Source of the DNA: Halorussus salinus
Lineage (GTDB): Archaea > Halobacteriota > Halobacteria > Halobacteriales > Haladaptataceae
Assembly (NCBI RefSeq): GCF_004765815.2
Contig: NZ_ML974129.1
Span: 62,001-126,000 of the forward strand
Reading direction: 5' to 3'
DNA: 64,000 nt
The notes beneath the pieces were generated by a model, which saw only the letters and a list, made by a program, of their open reading frames with translations, was not told the origin of the DNA and searched no databases. The translations under genes were made by a program, and so were the position numbers. Shown in pieces: positions 34,781 through 42,906 of this stretch (its first letter is position 1; each line of letters opens with the position of its first letter).

Positions 34781-36079
34781 ATGGTCTACAACGACGTAGA
34801 GAGCCTCCCCCGCGAGGAGTTGCGCGATTTGCAGAGCGAGCGACTCGCCGAGACCGTCGAGTACGCCTACGAGAACGTCGAGTTCTACCGCGAGGCGCTG
34901 GAGGAGGCGGGCCTCTCGCCCGAGGATATCGAGAGCGTCGAGGACATCTCGAAGCTCCCGTTCACGACGAAGGAGGACTTCCGCGACGAGTACCCCGACG
35001 GCCTCTTCGCGGTCGAACACGACGAGGTCAGCCGGATTCACGCTTCGTCGGGCACCACGGGCAAGCCCAAAATCGTGAGCTACACCGACGAGGACTTGGG
35101 CGTCTGGCGGGAGGTCATGGCTCGGTCGCTGTACGCGGCGGGCGTCCGCCCCGACCACGTCGTCCAGAACGCCTACGGCTACGGCCTGTTCACGGGCGGT
35201 CTGGGATTCCACGACGGCGTGGAGGAACTGGGGGCCTGCGTCATCCCGACCGGCGGCGGCAACACCGCCCGCCAGTTGGACATGTTGCAGGACATGGAGA
35301 GCGACGTACTGTCGGCCACGCCCTCCTACTGCCTCTATCTGGCGGAGGCCGCCGAGGAGCGCGGCATCGACCCGAGGGACCTCCCGCTCTCGACGGTCAT
35401 CATCGGCGCGGAACCGTTCACCGACCCCATGCGCGAGGAGATAGAGGAGGCCCTCGACGTGACCGCAGTGGACGTGTACGGTCTGTCGGAAATCATCGGA
35501 CCGGGCGTCTCCATCGAGTGCGAGGAGGTCCAGCACGGCCTGCACGTCTGGGAGGACCACTTCTACCCCGAGGTCGTGGACCCTCGGACCGGCGAACCGC
35601 TCCCCGAGGGCGAGGAGGGCGAACTCGTCCTGACGAGTCTGACGAAGGAGGCCCTGCCGGTCCTCCGGTACCGCACGGGCGACATGACCTCGCTGACTTA
35701 CGACGAGTGCGACTGCGGGCGCACCGTGGTCCGGATGGACAACGTGACCGGGCGCACCGACGACCTCCTCATCGTCCGCGGGGTGAACGTCTACCCGAGC
35801 CAAATCGAGGAGGTGATGGTGGACATCGAGGACGTGGCTCCGCACTACCGCATCGACCTCTACCGCCGCGGGAACTTGGACCGGATGGAACTCACCGTCG
35901 AGTACCACGAGGAGTACGAGGGGACCCACGACGAACTCGAACGACGCATCCGCGAGAAACTGGAGGAGACCTTGGAGGTCAAGCCCGACGAAATCGAGGT
36001 CGTCGGACCGGGCGTCGTGGACCGGACCGAGGTCGGAAAGGTCAAGCGCGTGTTCGACCACCGAGGAGACGACGAGTGA
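34781..36079 (+). CDS. paaK: Phenylacetate-CoA ligase
   Basis: A 432-residue adenylate-forming enzyme that activates phenylacetate with ATP and CoA to phenylacetyl-CoA. The P-loop-like motif HASSGTTGKPK is at about residues 87-97, VYGLSEIIGPG lies near 231-241, the YRTGDMT hinge region follows, and the C-terminal lid has GRTDDLLIVRGVNVYPSQIEE. Length and order match PaaK. It sits 13.5 kb from paaABCD, so the pathway is dispersed rather than in one operon. A TATA-like AACAGTTTAGA precedes the start by about 35 nt. Confidence 0.94.
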   Translation: MVYNDVESLPREELRDLQSERLAETVEYAYENVEFYREALEEAGLSPEDIESVEDISKLPFTTKEDFRDEYPDGLFAVEHDEVSRIHASSGTTGKPKIVSYTDEDLGVWREVMARSLYAAGVRPDHVVQNAYGYGLFTGGLGFHDGVEELGACVIPTGGGNTARQLDMLQDMESDVLSATPSYCLYLAEAAEERGIDPRDLPLSTVIIGAEPFTDPMREEIEEALDVTAVDVYGLSEIIGPGVSIECEEVQHGLHVWEDHFYPEVVDPRTGEPLPEGEEGELVLTSLTKEALPVLRYRTGDMTSLTYDECDCGRTVVRMDNVTGRTDDLLIVRGVNVYPSQIEEVMVDIEDVAPHYRIDLYRRGNLDRMELTVEYHEEYEGTHDELERRIREKLEETLEVKPDEIEVVGPGVVDRTEVGKVKRVFDHRGDDE

Positions 36080-36192
36080 GACGGTAGGCGCGTCGTCGTT
36101 CTCGTTCTTCTCGCCGTTCCGAAGGCTCCGGACCGCTCAGTACGAAACGGCGTTTCCCCGAGCGTGACTGCCGGAATATCCGAGAAGACCTT

Positions 36193-36320
36193 TTAGAAAG
36201 CCCCCGCCCGCTCGCGGTCGCTCGGCGACATCTCCGCCGCTCCCTGCGGTCGCTCCGGAGAGGGGTCGCCGAGACGACCACGGCCTCCGGCCGCGAGCGG
36301 GCGGCCCCTTTATCCACCCC
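36193..36320 (+). repeat. Structured intergenic element, copy A (long interrupted hairpin)
   Basis: About 128 nt opening TTAGAAAGCCCCCGCC and closing GGCGGCCCCTTT with a TCCACCC tail. The outer stem is 14 bp, perfect (36204-36217 with 36291-36304). Inside it are a 9-bp stem (36221-36229 with 36265-36273), a 6-bp stem (36231-36236 with 36256-36261) and a 4-bp apical stem. The same outline with different stem bases recurs at 47975-48105. It contains no ORF of interest and is either an RNA element or a small mobile repeat. Confidence 0.8.
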
Positions 36321-36327
36321 GTCGGTT

Positions 36328-36365
36328 GCGTCGCCGAGCGTCTGTCGCGTCGCCGAGCGTCTGTC
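36328..36365. repeat. 19-bp exact tandem duplication
   Basis: GCGTCGCCGAGCGTCTGTC occurs twice back to back (36328-36346 and 36347-36365), directly after the structured element copy A. It is too short for a coding role and may mark local slippage. The remainder of the gap to 36509 shows no feature that I can support. Confidence 0.7.
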
Positions 36366-36509
36366 GGTGGTTCGTCGCGGGGAGTGCGCTCCTCGTCCGC
36401 CCCAACCTCCTGCGGTCCTCGTCCCTCGCGCAGATGGGGGCGACGACCGCGAGCGTCGCGGCAGTATCGCTTTTCACCGACGACGTTGGGTTCCGGGGTG
36501 GTGAGACCG

Positions 36510-36563
36510 ATGTTCGACAGGTCCGAAATCACGGCCGAAACCACAACCGGAGGAGACCGCTGA
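36510..36563 (+). CDS. Possible 17-codon leader ORF coupled to the flavodoxin gene
   Basis: An ORF of 17 residues beginning MFDRSEITAETTTGG. Its TGA shares its last base with the A of the flavodoxin ATG (TGATG), an arrangement used for translational coupling. A GGAGGA Shine-Dalgarno-like stretch inside its end would serve the downstream start. There is no independent evidence that it is translated. Confidence 0.35.
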   Translation: MFDRSEITAETTTGGDR

Positions 36564-37117
36564 TGGCGCGCGTCGCGCTCCTCTACGGGACCACCGAGGG
36601 ACAGACCGCGACCATCGCCGAGCGAATCGCCGACGTGTTGGCCGACGCGGGCCACGAGCCGACCCTGATTCACGCCAAGCACCTGCCCGAGGAGTTCTCG
36701 CTCGCGGACTACGACGCCGCGGTGGTCGGGGCGTCGCTCCACTACGGGAAACACCAGAAGTACGTCCGGCGGTTCGTCCGCGAGCGCGCCGACGAACTGA
36801 ACGGGATGCCCTCGGCGTTCTTCTCGGTCAGCCTCGCCGCGGCGGCCGGGACCGACGAGGGCTGGCGGGAGGCCCGCGGAAAGCTCGAAGACCTCCTCGG
36901 CGAGACCGGCTGGGACCCCGACGCGACCGCGGTCGTGCCCGGCGCGCTCAAGTACAGCGAGTACGGCGTCCTCAAGCGGTTCCTGATGAAACGAATCTCC
37001 AAGAAGACGGGCGGGGACACCGACGCGTCCCGCGACTACGAGTACACCGACTGGGACGAGGTAGAGGGCTTCGCGGCCGATTTCGGCGAGTCGCTGGCCG
37101 AGGCGGCGAACAGTTAG
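36563..37117 (+). CDS. Flavodoxin-domain protein (HemG-like)
   Basis: A 184-residue FMN protein. The phosphate-binding loop LYGTTEGQTATIAERIA is at residues 6-22, the isoalloxazine loops are GASLHYGKHQKYVRRFV (about 53-69) and SVSLAAAAGTDEG. The C-terminal part resembles menaquinone-dependent protoporphyrinogen oxidase (HemG) and flavodoxin_5 proteins. A redox role is certain, but haem biosynthesis is only one option. ATG 36563 has a GGAGGA ribosome-binding site 8 nt ahead. The stop overlaps the stop of the convergent LiaF-like gene by 4 bases. Confidence 0.88.
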   Translation: MARVALLYGTTEGQTATIAERIADVLADAGHEPTLIHAKHLPEEFSLADYDAAVVGASLHYGKHQKYVRRFVRERADELNGMPSAFFSVSLAAAAGTDEGWREARGKLEDLLGETGWDPDATAVVPGALKYSEYGVLKRFLMKRISKKTGGDTDASRDYEYTDWDEVEGFAADFGESLAEAANS

Positions 37118-37815
37118 TCGGTCACGCTGATGCCGCCGAAAGCGACGAACCCCGTCACCACGAGGTCCACCTCGTCGTGTTCCTCGTCGCGGCGCGGGCG
37201 GTCGTCCTCGGCCGCGCCGAACACCGGAATCGCGTCGATGCGGACGTTCCAGTCGCGCGGGACCACCACGTCCACGCCGCCGAACAGCGCGGTCGCCGAG
37301 ACCTGCGCCGGGCGGTCGGAAATTCGGGCGTCCCGGAGGTCGAGTTCCGCGCCGCCGAACACCGCGGTCAGGTCCCCGCCCGCGAACGACTTCGATGTCG
37401 AACGCTTCTCGTTGCCGCCGAAGAACGCGAGGGCGGAGACGTACTCGTCGGCGACCGTGTGGACGCGAGCGCGGTAGCGCGCCAGCACGACCGAGAGTCC
37501 GAAGACGATGACGAACACGGGCCAGAGCGGCGCGAGGTCGGCGACCTCGACGATTCCGAGCGCGACCAGTTGCGCCCCGCCAGCGACGAGGACGATTATC
37601 GCCGGTCCCGCGACGTTCCGGAACTCGCTGGCGACCATCGCGTACACCGCCACGAGGACGAACAGCGAGGGGACGTAGGTCAACAGCGAGTCGGTTTCGA
37701 AGAGACCGGTCGTGTCCAGCAGAAGCAACACGCCCAGCAGGACGACGAGCGCGCCGAAGATGGTCTGGCTGGTCGGTCTGCGTCCGAGGTTTCTAGATCG
37801 AGTTTCCGTGGCCAT
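37114..37815 (-). CDS. LiaF-like membrane protein
   Basis: A 233-residue protein. Four to five transmembrane segments lie in residues ~15-120 (TIFGALVVLLGVLLLLDTTG and following). A soluble C-terminal domain follows with the repeated GG-A motif strands FFGGNEKRSTSKSFAGGDLT, FGGAELDLRDA and LFGGVDVVVPRDWNVRID. This is the LiaF/DUF2154-type beta-helical domain that in Bacillus senses cell-envelope stress with LiaRS; no such kinase is present here. Start ATG 37815 gives a clean N-terminus. It may have an envelope-stress role, by family. Confidence 0.86.
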   Translation of the reverse strand: MATETRSRNLGRRPTSQTIFGALVVLLGVLLLLDTTGLFETDSLLTYVPSLFVLVAVYAMVASEFRNVAGPAIIVLVAGGAQLVALGIVEVADLAPLWPVFVIVFGLSVVLARYRARVHTVADEYVSALAFFGGNEKRSTSKSFAGGDLTAVFGGAELDLRDARISDRPAQVSATALFGGVDVVVPRDWNVRIDAIPVFGAAEDDRPRRDEEHDEVDLVVTGFVAFGGISVTD

Positions 37816-37898
37816 GCTCCTAGTACGACGAGTGGAGAGATAACCGTATCCGAAGCCTCTCAAATCCCGAGAATCAGGACCTCTCGACGCGATTGTCT

Positions 37899-39257
37899 CT
37901 ACTTGACGGCGAACCTGACGCGATACCGGACGGTCGAGCCATCGGTTCTGCCCCGACCCGTCACACCGAACGACCCCGCCACGACGTACTCGCCCGGCGG
38001 CAGGTCGGCCGGGACCGCGTACTCCTCGGCGACCGACTCGCCGGGCGCGAGCGTCGAAACCAGCGCCACCTCCTCGGTCGCCGTCACGTCCCGGCCTGCG
38101 GTTCGAACGCGGTTGCTGGCGGCGTAGGCGTCGGTCCAGAGGAGATGCCGGGACTTCTCGCCGTCTTCCGCGGAGCGACACCGGACGACGCCGAAGGGTC
38201 GCGGCGGACCGCTGGCGAGTCGCACCTCGCCGCCGCTTCCGGTTCCGTCGCCACCCCCGCTCGCGTCGCTCCCCTCGTGGCGGGCCGCGAGTCGAAGTCG
38301 CCCCTCGCGGACCTCGGCCTCGACCGAGACCGGGACCTCACCGTCGGACTCCACGTAACTCGTGTAGAACGTGCCGTCGAGCGCGACGTACCGGTGGTCC
38401 CGGAGCGCGTCCAGCAGGCCCGCGGGCGCGCGGTCGAACCCGTACGCCCCGCGCGCCCGGCCAGCGCGCCGGACGAGTTCGCGGGTGCGTTCCGGGGCCG
38501 CGTCGGCGCGCCAGACCGCGCCGCCGACCGCCGCCGAGACGGGGACCTCGGTCGCCGAGAGTTCGGCGGGCGGGCCAGCGTCGTCCACCTCGACGGCGAA
38601 ATCGAGGAGGTCGCCGTGGTAGCGCGCGGCGTCGTAGTTCTCGAAGAACGCCCGGAGCGCGGGCCAGACGTAGCTCAACTCGACGCCCTCCCGGCGGGCG
38701 ATTCGCAGGAGACCCGTGGCGACGTACTCGTCGCGGGTGACGGCGCGCTCGTACTCGGCGTAGGTCGCAATCGCGCCCGTCACGTCGCGCTCGGCGACGG
38801 TCTCGGCCGTGACGCGGTAGGTCGGCAGGGTGTCGTCGAGCCGGTAGTAGGTGCCCGACCGCTCCACGAACGGGGTCGCGCTGGCGAACTCGCAGAGCCA
38901 CTCCGGCGGGTCGCGGGTCCGGTAGGTGCCGTCTATCGCGCTGGCCGCGACCTCCCGCTCGCGGGGCGAGAGGTCCGAGAACGGCGTAACTCGTCCGCGG
39001 GGGTCGTCGCCGAGGTCGTTCAGTCGGACCACGCGGTCGAACGTCTCGGCGCGCCGGACCGACAGCGCGCGGTCGGTCGCGGCCGGTCGGGTCTCGTCCG
39101 GCGCGGCCGAGTCTCCGCGGTTCGCCGCGCCGCGGTTCGTCGCGCCGGGGTCCGTCCCGCCGTCGCTCCCGCTCGACGCCCGGAGCGAACCGAGGAGTCC
39201 GGCGGTTCCCGTCGCCGTCGCGGCGACCGCGAGGCCGAGGAACGGGCGGCGTCGCAT
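37899..39257 (-). CDS. Tat-signal secreted protein, function unknown
   Basis: A 452-residue protein. MRRRPFLGLAVAATATGTAG is a twin-arginine signal sequence, followed by a disordered Gly/Asn/Ala linker (about 25-55). The rest contains conserved-looking strands (GTYRTRDPPEWLCEFASATP, GTYYRLDDTLPTYRV, GTFYTSYVES) and a C-terminal beta-sandwich-like end (LPPGEYVVAGSFGVTGRG). A Gly/Ser loop interrupts it at about 340. No enzyme motif or family is recognised. It is large for an orphan and lies between the LiaF-like gene and a thioesterase. Confidence 0.78.
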   Translation of the reverse strand: MRRRPFLGLAVAATATGTAGLLGSLRASSGSDGGTDPGATNRGAANRGDSAAPDETRPAATDRALSVRRAETFDRVVRLNDLGDDPRGRVTPFSDLSPREREVAASAIDGTYRTRDPPEWLCEFASATPFVERSGTYYRLDDTLPTYRVTAETVAERDVTGAIATYAEYERAVTRDEYVATGLLRIARREGVELSYVWPALRAFFENYDAARYHGDLLDFAVEVDDAGPPAELSATEVPVSAAVGGAVWRADAAPERTRELVRRAGRARGAYGFDRAPAGLLDALRDHRYVALDGTFYTSYVESDGEVPVSVEAEVREGRLRLAARHEGSDASGGGDGTGSGGEVRLASGPPRPFGVVRCRSAEDGEKSRHLLWTDAYAASNRVRTAGRDVTATEEVALVSTLAPGESVAEEYAVPADLPPGEYVVAGSFGVTGRGRTDGSTVRYRVRFAVK

Positions 39258-39417
39258 ACCGGTGGATGACACTCGGGGTTCAAAAGTATGCAGGAATTAA
39301 AATAGGCTTGTCGGGGCGGCGACTCCGGCGGCGGGTCTGCGCTCCGGAGTCGAACCATCGGCGCTCGTCGGACCGCGGATGAACGGCGACGCCACCGTCC
39401 GGGGAAAACGGCGGAGG

Positions 39418-39822
39418 CTACTTTTCGCCGGGGCGGTACACTCGGCCGCGGAACGCCGCGACTTCGTCGTCGCGCTCGTCGGTGACGGCGACGCGGTAGG
39501 ACGCGGTTCGGCCGCGCTCGTGGACGCGCTCGGCTTCGGCGGTCAGCGTCTCGCCGACTTCGACCGCCTCGAAGTAGGAGATGTTGGTCTCCAGCGCGAG
39601 CGCGGTGTCGCCCTCGCCGTTCGACGCGGCCGCGAACGCGGCGTCCGCCAGCGAGTAGACGGCTCCGCCGTGGGGCGTCCCGTGGAAGTTCAGCAGGTCC
39701 TCGGTGACGGTCAGTTGGGTGGTCGCGGTGCCGGGTTCGAGGTCGGTCAACTCGACGCCCAACGTCTCGCAGAAGGGGTCCGAGGCGATTCGTTCGCGGC
39801 GTTCGTCGGGAATTTCGGCCAT
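39418..39822 (-). CDS. paaI: PaaI-type hotdog thioesterase (hydroxyphenylacetyl-CoA thioesterase-like)
   Basis: A 134-residue hotdog-fold enzyme. The sequence NFHGTPHGGAVYSLADAAFA (about residues 48-67) contains the HGG and catalytic Asp segment of PaaI, followed by AASNGEGDTALALETNISYF. PaaI removes CoA from dead-end hydroxyphenylacetyl-CoA intermediates during phenylacetate degradation. ATG 39822 (MAEIPDERRE) is the family start. It is divergent from the MaoC gene at 39967. Confidence 0.92.
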   Translation of the reverse strand: MAEIPDERRERIASDPFCETLGVELTDLEPGTATTQLTVTEDLLNFHGTPHGGAVYSLADAAFAAASNGEGDTALALETNISYFEAVEVGETLTAEAERVHERGRTASYRVAVTDERDDEVAAFRGRVYRPGEK

Positions 39823-39966
39823 GGGCGCAGTTCGCGCGACGGGCACTTAGTGTTCGACTTCGGCGACCGACTCGACTCGTCTCGATTGCTCACCGTCGTC
39901 GGTCCTCTCTGACTCCTCCACGAAAGATACCATAGAATTTTGTCGCCGACGAGCGAACCCCGAAAT

Positions 39967-40437
39967 ATGCCGTACAGCTACACGCCTCACCACTTCGAGG
40001 ACTTCGAGGAGGGACAGACCTTCGAGAGCGTCGGCCGGACCGTCACCGAGTACGACTTCGTCCAGCACTCGGCGTTCGCGGGCGACTGGACCGAACTCCA
40101 CACCAACAAGGAGTACGCCGAGGACGAGTACTTCGGCGAGCGCGTGGCCCACGGCCCCATGACGTTCGTCCTCGCCACGGGGTTCGTCTACCGCACCGGC
40201 ATCTTGGAGCGGACCGTGCTGGCGTTCCTCGGGATGAACTACATGGACATCCCGAACCCGGTCCACATGGACGACACCGTCTCGCTGGACATGGAAGTCG
40301 TGGAGACGAAGGAGATTTCGAGCCGAGACGACTCCGGGATGGTCGTCATCGACACGACGATGACGAATCAGGAGGACACCGTGGTCTTCGAGGGCGACAT
40401 GAAGTTCCTCATCAAGAAGGACGAGGGCGACGAGTAG
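39967..40437 (+). CDS. MaoC-family dehydratase (R-specific enoyl-CoA hydratase-like)
   Basis: A 156-residue hotdog-fold hydratase. The active-site segment GDWTELHTNKEYAED supplies the Asp/His pair, and FGERVAHGPMTFVLATGFVY is the conserved central helix of the MaoC family. It hydrates 2-enoyl-CoA with (R) or (S) stereochemistry depending on subfamily. In phenylacetate degradation the oxepin-CoA hydrolase domain of PaaZ is MaoC-like, so this stand-alone protein could take that role; this is inference. It is divergent from paaI. Confidence 0.92.
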   Translation: MPYSYTPHHFEDFEEGQTFESVGRTVTEYDFVQHSAFAGDWTELHTNKEYAEDEYFGERVAHGPMTFVLATGFVYRTGILERTVLAFLGMNYMDIPNPVHMDDTVSLDMEVVETKEISSRDDSGMVVIDTTMTNQEDTVVFEGDMKFLIKKDEGDE

Positions 40438-40504
40438 GCCGATTCCGCTCCTCCTGCGGCGACTAATCGAAATAGTTTTGTAATAATTATTTTACTATCG
40501 AGTC

Positions 40505-41221
40505 ATGGACTACTCGTCAGCGCGGCGTGGCGAATCATCCGACGTGGCATCCCTCGAAGGCCGCTCGCTCGTCGCGGTCGGGGCCGTCCTCGCGGTGATG
40601 CCCGTCACCCTTCTCGTCTTCGCCGTCGTCGGCGGACTCACCGGAACCGGACCGAACGAGTTCGACCTCCCGAGCGTCTTCCTGCTGTACGGCCTCGCCA
40701 ACCTCGCCGTCCTCGGCGGGGCGTACGCGGTCCTCTCGCCCGCCGAGCGACGGGCGGCGTTTCCCCTCCGGCGACCGACCGGCCGCGAACTGCTCGCCGT
40801 CGCCGCCGCCTTCGTCGTCGGTCTCGGCGTCTTCGAGGTCACGACCGCGGTCACGTCCTCGTTCGGCTACGAGGTGAGCGGCCTCTCGTACTCGCTGTCG
40901 GACCCCGCGACGCTCGCCGCCGTGGTCGTCGGTCCCGTCCTGCTCGGGCCGTGGGTCGAGGAGTTGCTCTACCGAGGGTTGCTCCTCGGCGGCCTGCTCG
41001 CTCGTGGCTGGTCCCCGCTCGCGGCGGCCGCGGGAACGATTCTGGTCTTCGGCGCGATTCACGTCCCGTTCTTCGGGGTGGCGGGCGGCGTCTTCGTCAC
41101 GGTCTGGAGCCTCCTCCCGACCGCGCTTCGGCTCCGGTACGGCGACCTCACCGGCCCGAGCCTGTTGCACGCGGCGAACAACGCCTTCTCGTATCTGGTC
41201 GTCGTCGCGCTCGGGATGTGA
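40505..41221 (+). CDS. CPBP-family intramembrane glutamic endopeptidase (CAAX-type)
   Basis: A 238-residue membrane protease with about seven to eight helices. The three family motifs are present: EELLYRG (EExxxR; about residues 153-159), the second FGAIHVPFF histidine motif and the third LLHAANNAFSY. Members cleave prenylated proteins or bacteriocins, or are implicated in immunity and signalling; the haloarchaeal substrates are unknown. A TATA-like TTATTTTAC precedes the start within 20 nt. It stands alone. Confidence 0.93.
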   Translation: MDYSSARRGESSDVASLEGRSLVAVGAVLAVMPVTLLVFAVVGGLTGTGPNEFDLPSVFLLYGLANLAVLGGAYAVLSPAERRAAFPLRRPTGRELLAVAAAFVVGLGVFEVTTAVTSSFGYEVSGLSYSLSDPATLAAVVVGPVLLGPWVEELLYRGLLLGGLLARGWSPLAAAAGTILVFGAIHVPFFGVAGGVFVTVWSLLPTALRLRYGDLTGPSLLHAANNAFSYLVVVALGM

Positions 41222-41311
41222 GTTTTCGCGTCCGGACGCGATTCCGAGCCGTCGTCGCTCCGACCACCACCCTTCGCACGATTTTTCACTACAGTTCCCG
41301 AACACCACTCC

Positions 41312-42193
41312 ATGCCCAAACTCGACGTAGTTCGAGACCATCCCGACGAGAATCCCATCATCGACACCCACTGCCACCAACCCACCGAGGAGTTCCTGCA
41401 CGACGCCGGTGGGCTGATGATGGAGGACGCCGCCGAGAAGTTCGGCTCGTCAATCGAGACCGACACCTACGACAACCTCATCGAGGAGTACCACGAGGTC
41501 GGCATCGGCAAGACCGTCCTGCTGGGGTGGGACGCCGAGACCAACACCGGCAACCCGCCGGTACCTAACGACTACGTCGCGGAGGTGCGCGACGAGTACG
41601 ACGACTTCTTCGTCGGGTTCGCCAGCGTGGACCCGCTGAAAGACGACTGCGTGGAAGAGGCCGAGCGCGCGGTCAAGGACCTCGGTCTCTCCGGGTTCAA
41701 GTTCCAGCAAATCGCGCAGGGCTTCGACCCGAGCGACCCCGAACACGAGGAGCTGTTTTCGACCATCGAGGACCTCGGGGTCCCGGTCGTCTTCCACGGC
41801 GGCAACTCCACGCTCGGGGCTGGCGCGCCCGGCGGTCGCGGGCTGAAAATCAAGTACGGCAACCCGATGCTGATAGACGACGTGGCGGCCGAGCATCCCG
41901 ACCTCCAGATTCTCCTCGCGCATCCCGCGTTCCCGTGGGAGAAAGAGCAGTTGGCCATCTGCCAGCAGAAGGGCAACGTCTACATGGACCTCTCGGGGTG
42001 GATGCCCCGGTACATCGACGACCAAGTGTTGCACTACGCCAAGACGCTCCTGCAGGACAAGGTGATGTTCGGTACGGACTACCCGATGATAGAACCGGCA
42101 CCGTGGCTGGAGCAGTTCGAAGAACTCGACTTCCCCGACGAGGTTCAGCGCAAGATTCTCTGGGAGAACGCAGAACAGTTCCTCGGACTCTGA
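41312..42193 (+). CDS. Amidohydrolase 2 (ACMSD-type) TIM-barrel hydrolase
   Basis: A 293-residue metal-dependent hydrolase. The first metal motif is IIDTHCHQP (HxH at about residues 20-22), later histidines are in VVFHGGNST and ILLAHPAFPWE, and the catalytic Asp is in VMFGTDYPM (about 258-266). This is the amidohydrolase-related/ACMSD decarboxylase-type family acting on aromatic-derived carboxylates, consistent with the aromatic-degradation neighbourhood. The substrate is unknown. It is convergent with the tiny Cys-rich ORF on the minus strand. Confidence 0.93.
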   Translation: MPKLDVVRDHPDENPIIDTHCHQPTEEFLHDAGGLMMEDAAEKFGSSIETDTYDNLIEEYHEVGIGKTVLLGWDAETNTGNPPVPNDYVAEVRDEYDDFFVGFASVDPLKDDCVEEAERAVKDLGLSGFKFQQIAQGFDPSDPEHEELFSTIEDLGVPVVFHGGNSTLGAGAPGGRGLKIKYGNPMLIDDVAAEHPDLQILLAHPAFPWEKEQLAICQQKGNVYMDLSGWMPRYIDDQVLHYAKTLLQDKVMFGTDYPMIEPAPWLEQFEELDFPDEVQRKILWENAEQFLGL

Positions 42194-42250
42194 CTCGCGG
42201 GAACGCACTTTCGAGGTTGGTTTCAGAACGATACGACTGCTGCGTCGAAC

Positions 42251-42316
42251 TCAGCACTCCAGAGTCGGGAACTCCTCGCACGTACAGAACGGAACCACGC
42301 TGATTTCGAATGCCAT
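42251..42316 (-). CDS. 21-residue Cys-rich peptide ORF with perfect Shine-Dalgarno
   Basis: The minus-strand ORF encodes MAFEISVVPFCTCEEFPTL followed by Glu-Cys. Three Cys are in the last eleven residues, including CxC. An exact GGAGGTGA (42330-42323) sits 6 nt before the ATG. A TATA-like GTTTAAATTA/TAATTTAAAC (42353-42362) lies upstream at the spacing that would start transcription just ahead of the ribosome-binding site. Most genes here lack such a Shine-Dalgarno, so this combination is unlikely by chance. It could be a signalling peptide, a metal-binding mini-protein or a RiPP precursor. No modifying enzyme is adjacent, and the role is unknown. Confidence 0.6.
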   Translation of the reverse strand: MAFEISVVPFCTCEEFPTLEC

Positions 42317-42407
42317 ATTTTGTCACCTCCGTACGTATTTGATATATCGCATGTTTAAATTATTTTTTGCTAGATAGAGGTACATTAACACGGCCACCGC
42401 CCCGACT

Positions 42408-42806
42408 CTACTCGCCGTCGTCGGCCTCCACGAGGGTCGTCTCGTCACCGCTCGCGTGGCGAATCTCGACCGCGTGGCGAGTGTGGCGCGCGTGGGTCTC
42501 GGCCCATCGCGTCGCGGCGTCGCTGGCGAGTCGTTCGGCCTCCTCGGGACAGTGACGACAGACGGCCCGCCACGTCGCTATCTCGTCGGGGAAGTGGCCG
42601 GTGTGCCGGCGGTGGTCGAGCGCGAACTGCTCGACGGCGTGGTTGCCCACGCCCAAGTCCGCGAACTCGTCGGCGAGGTCCCACTCGCGGTCGCACCGCT
42701 CGCAGGTCACGATGGGGGCGTCGAACTCGTCGTTCGTCGCCGGGCCGCCGGTCGGTCCGTCGCCCGGTAGCGGGTCGTCGGTCGGGCCGTCGCGTCCGTC
42801 TGCCAT
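42408..42806 (-). CDS. Small zinc-finger-like protein (CxxC/HxxH/CxxC)
   Basis: A 132-residue acidic protein. It has an N-terminal Pro/Gly-rich acidic tail, then VTCERCDREWDLADEF, a His-rich HRRHTGHFPDE and CRHCPEEAERLASD. The Cys and His pairs could bind one or two zinc ions. No established family is recognised, but the pattern is common in haloarchaeal uncharacterised proteins. It is the next gene after the tiny Cys-rich ORF on the same strand, read before it and separated by about 90 nt. Confidence 0.75.
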   Translation of the reverse strand: MADGRDGPTDDPLPGDGPTGGPATNDEFDAPIVTCERCDREWDLADEFADLGVGNHAVEQFALDHRRHTGHFPDEIATWRAVCRHCPEEAERLASDAATRWAETHARHTRHAVEIRHASGDETTLVEADDGE

Positions 42807-42906
42807 ACCCCACCGTAGCGAGGCCAGCCATTTGAGTGTCGTCCCCGAGACCGAATCGAAAGACGAGAACGAAAGCGCATTTGTTCCCCGAAAAACACGT
42901 TCGGGT

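Noticed and set aside
42251-42316. PqqA-type PQQ precursor
   Set aside because: It lacks the Glu-x3-Tyr core and no pqq genes are present; the ORF is kept as an unassigned Cys-rich peptide.
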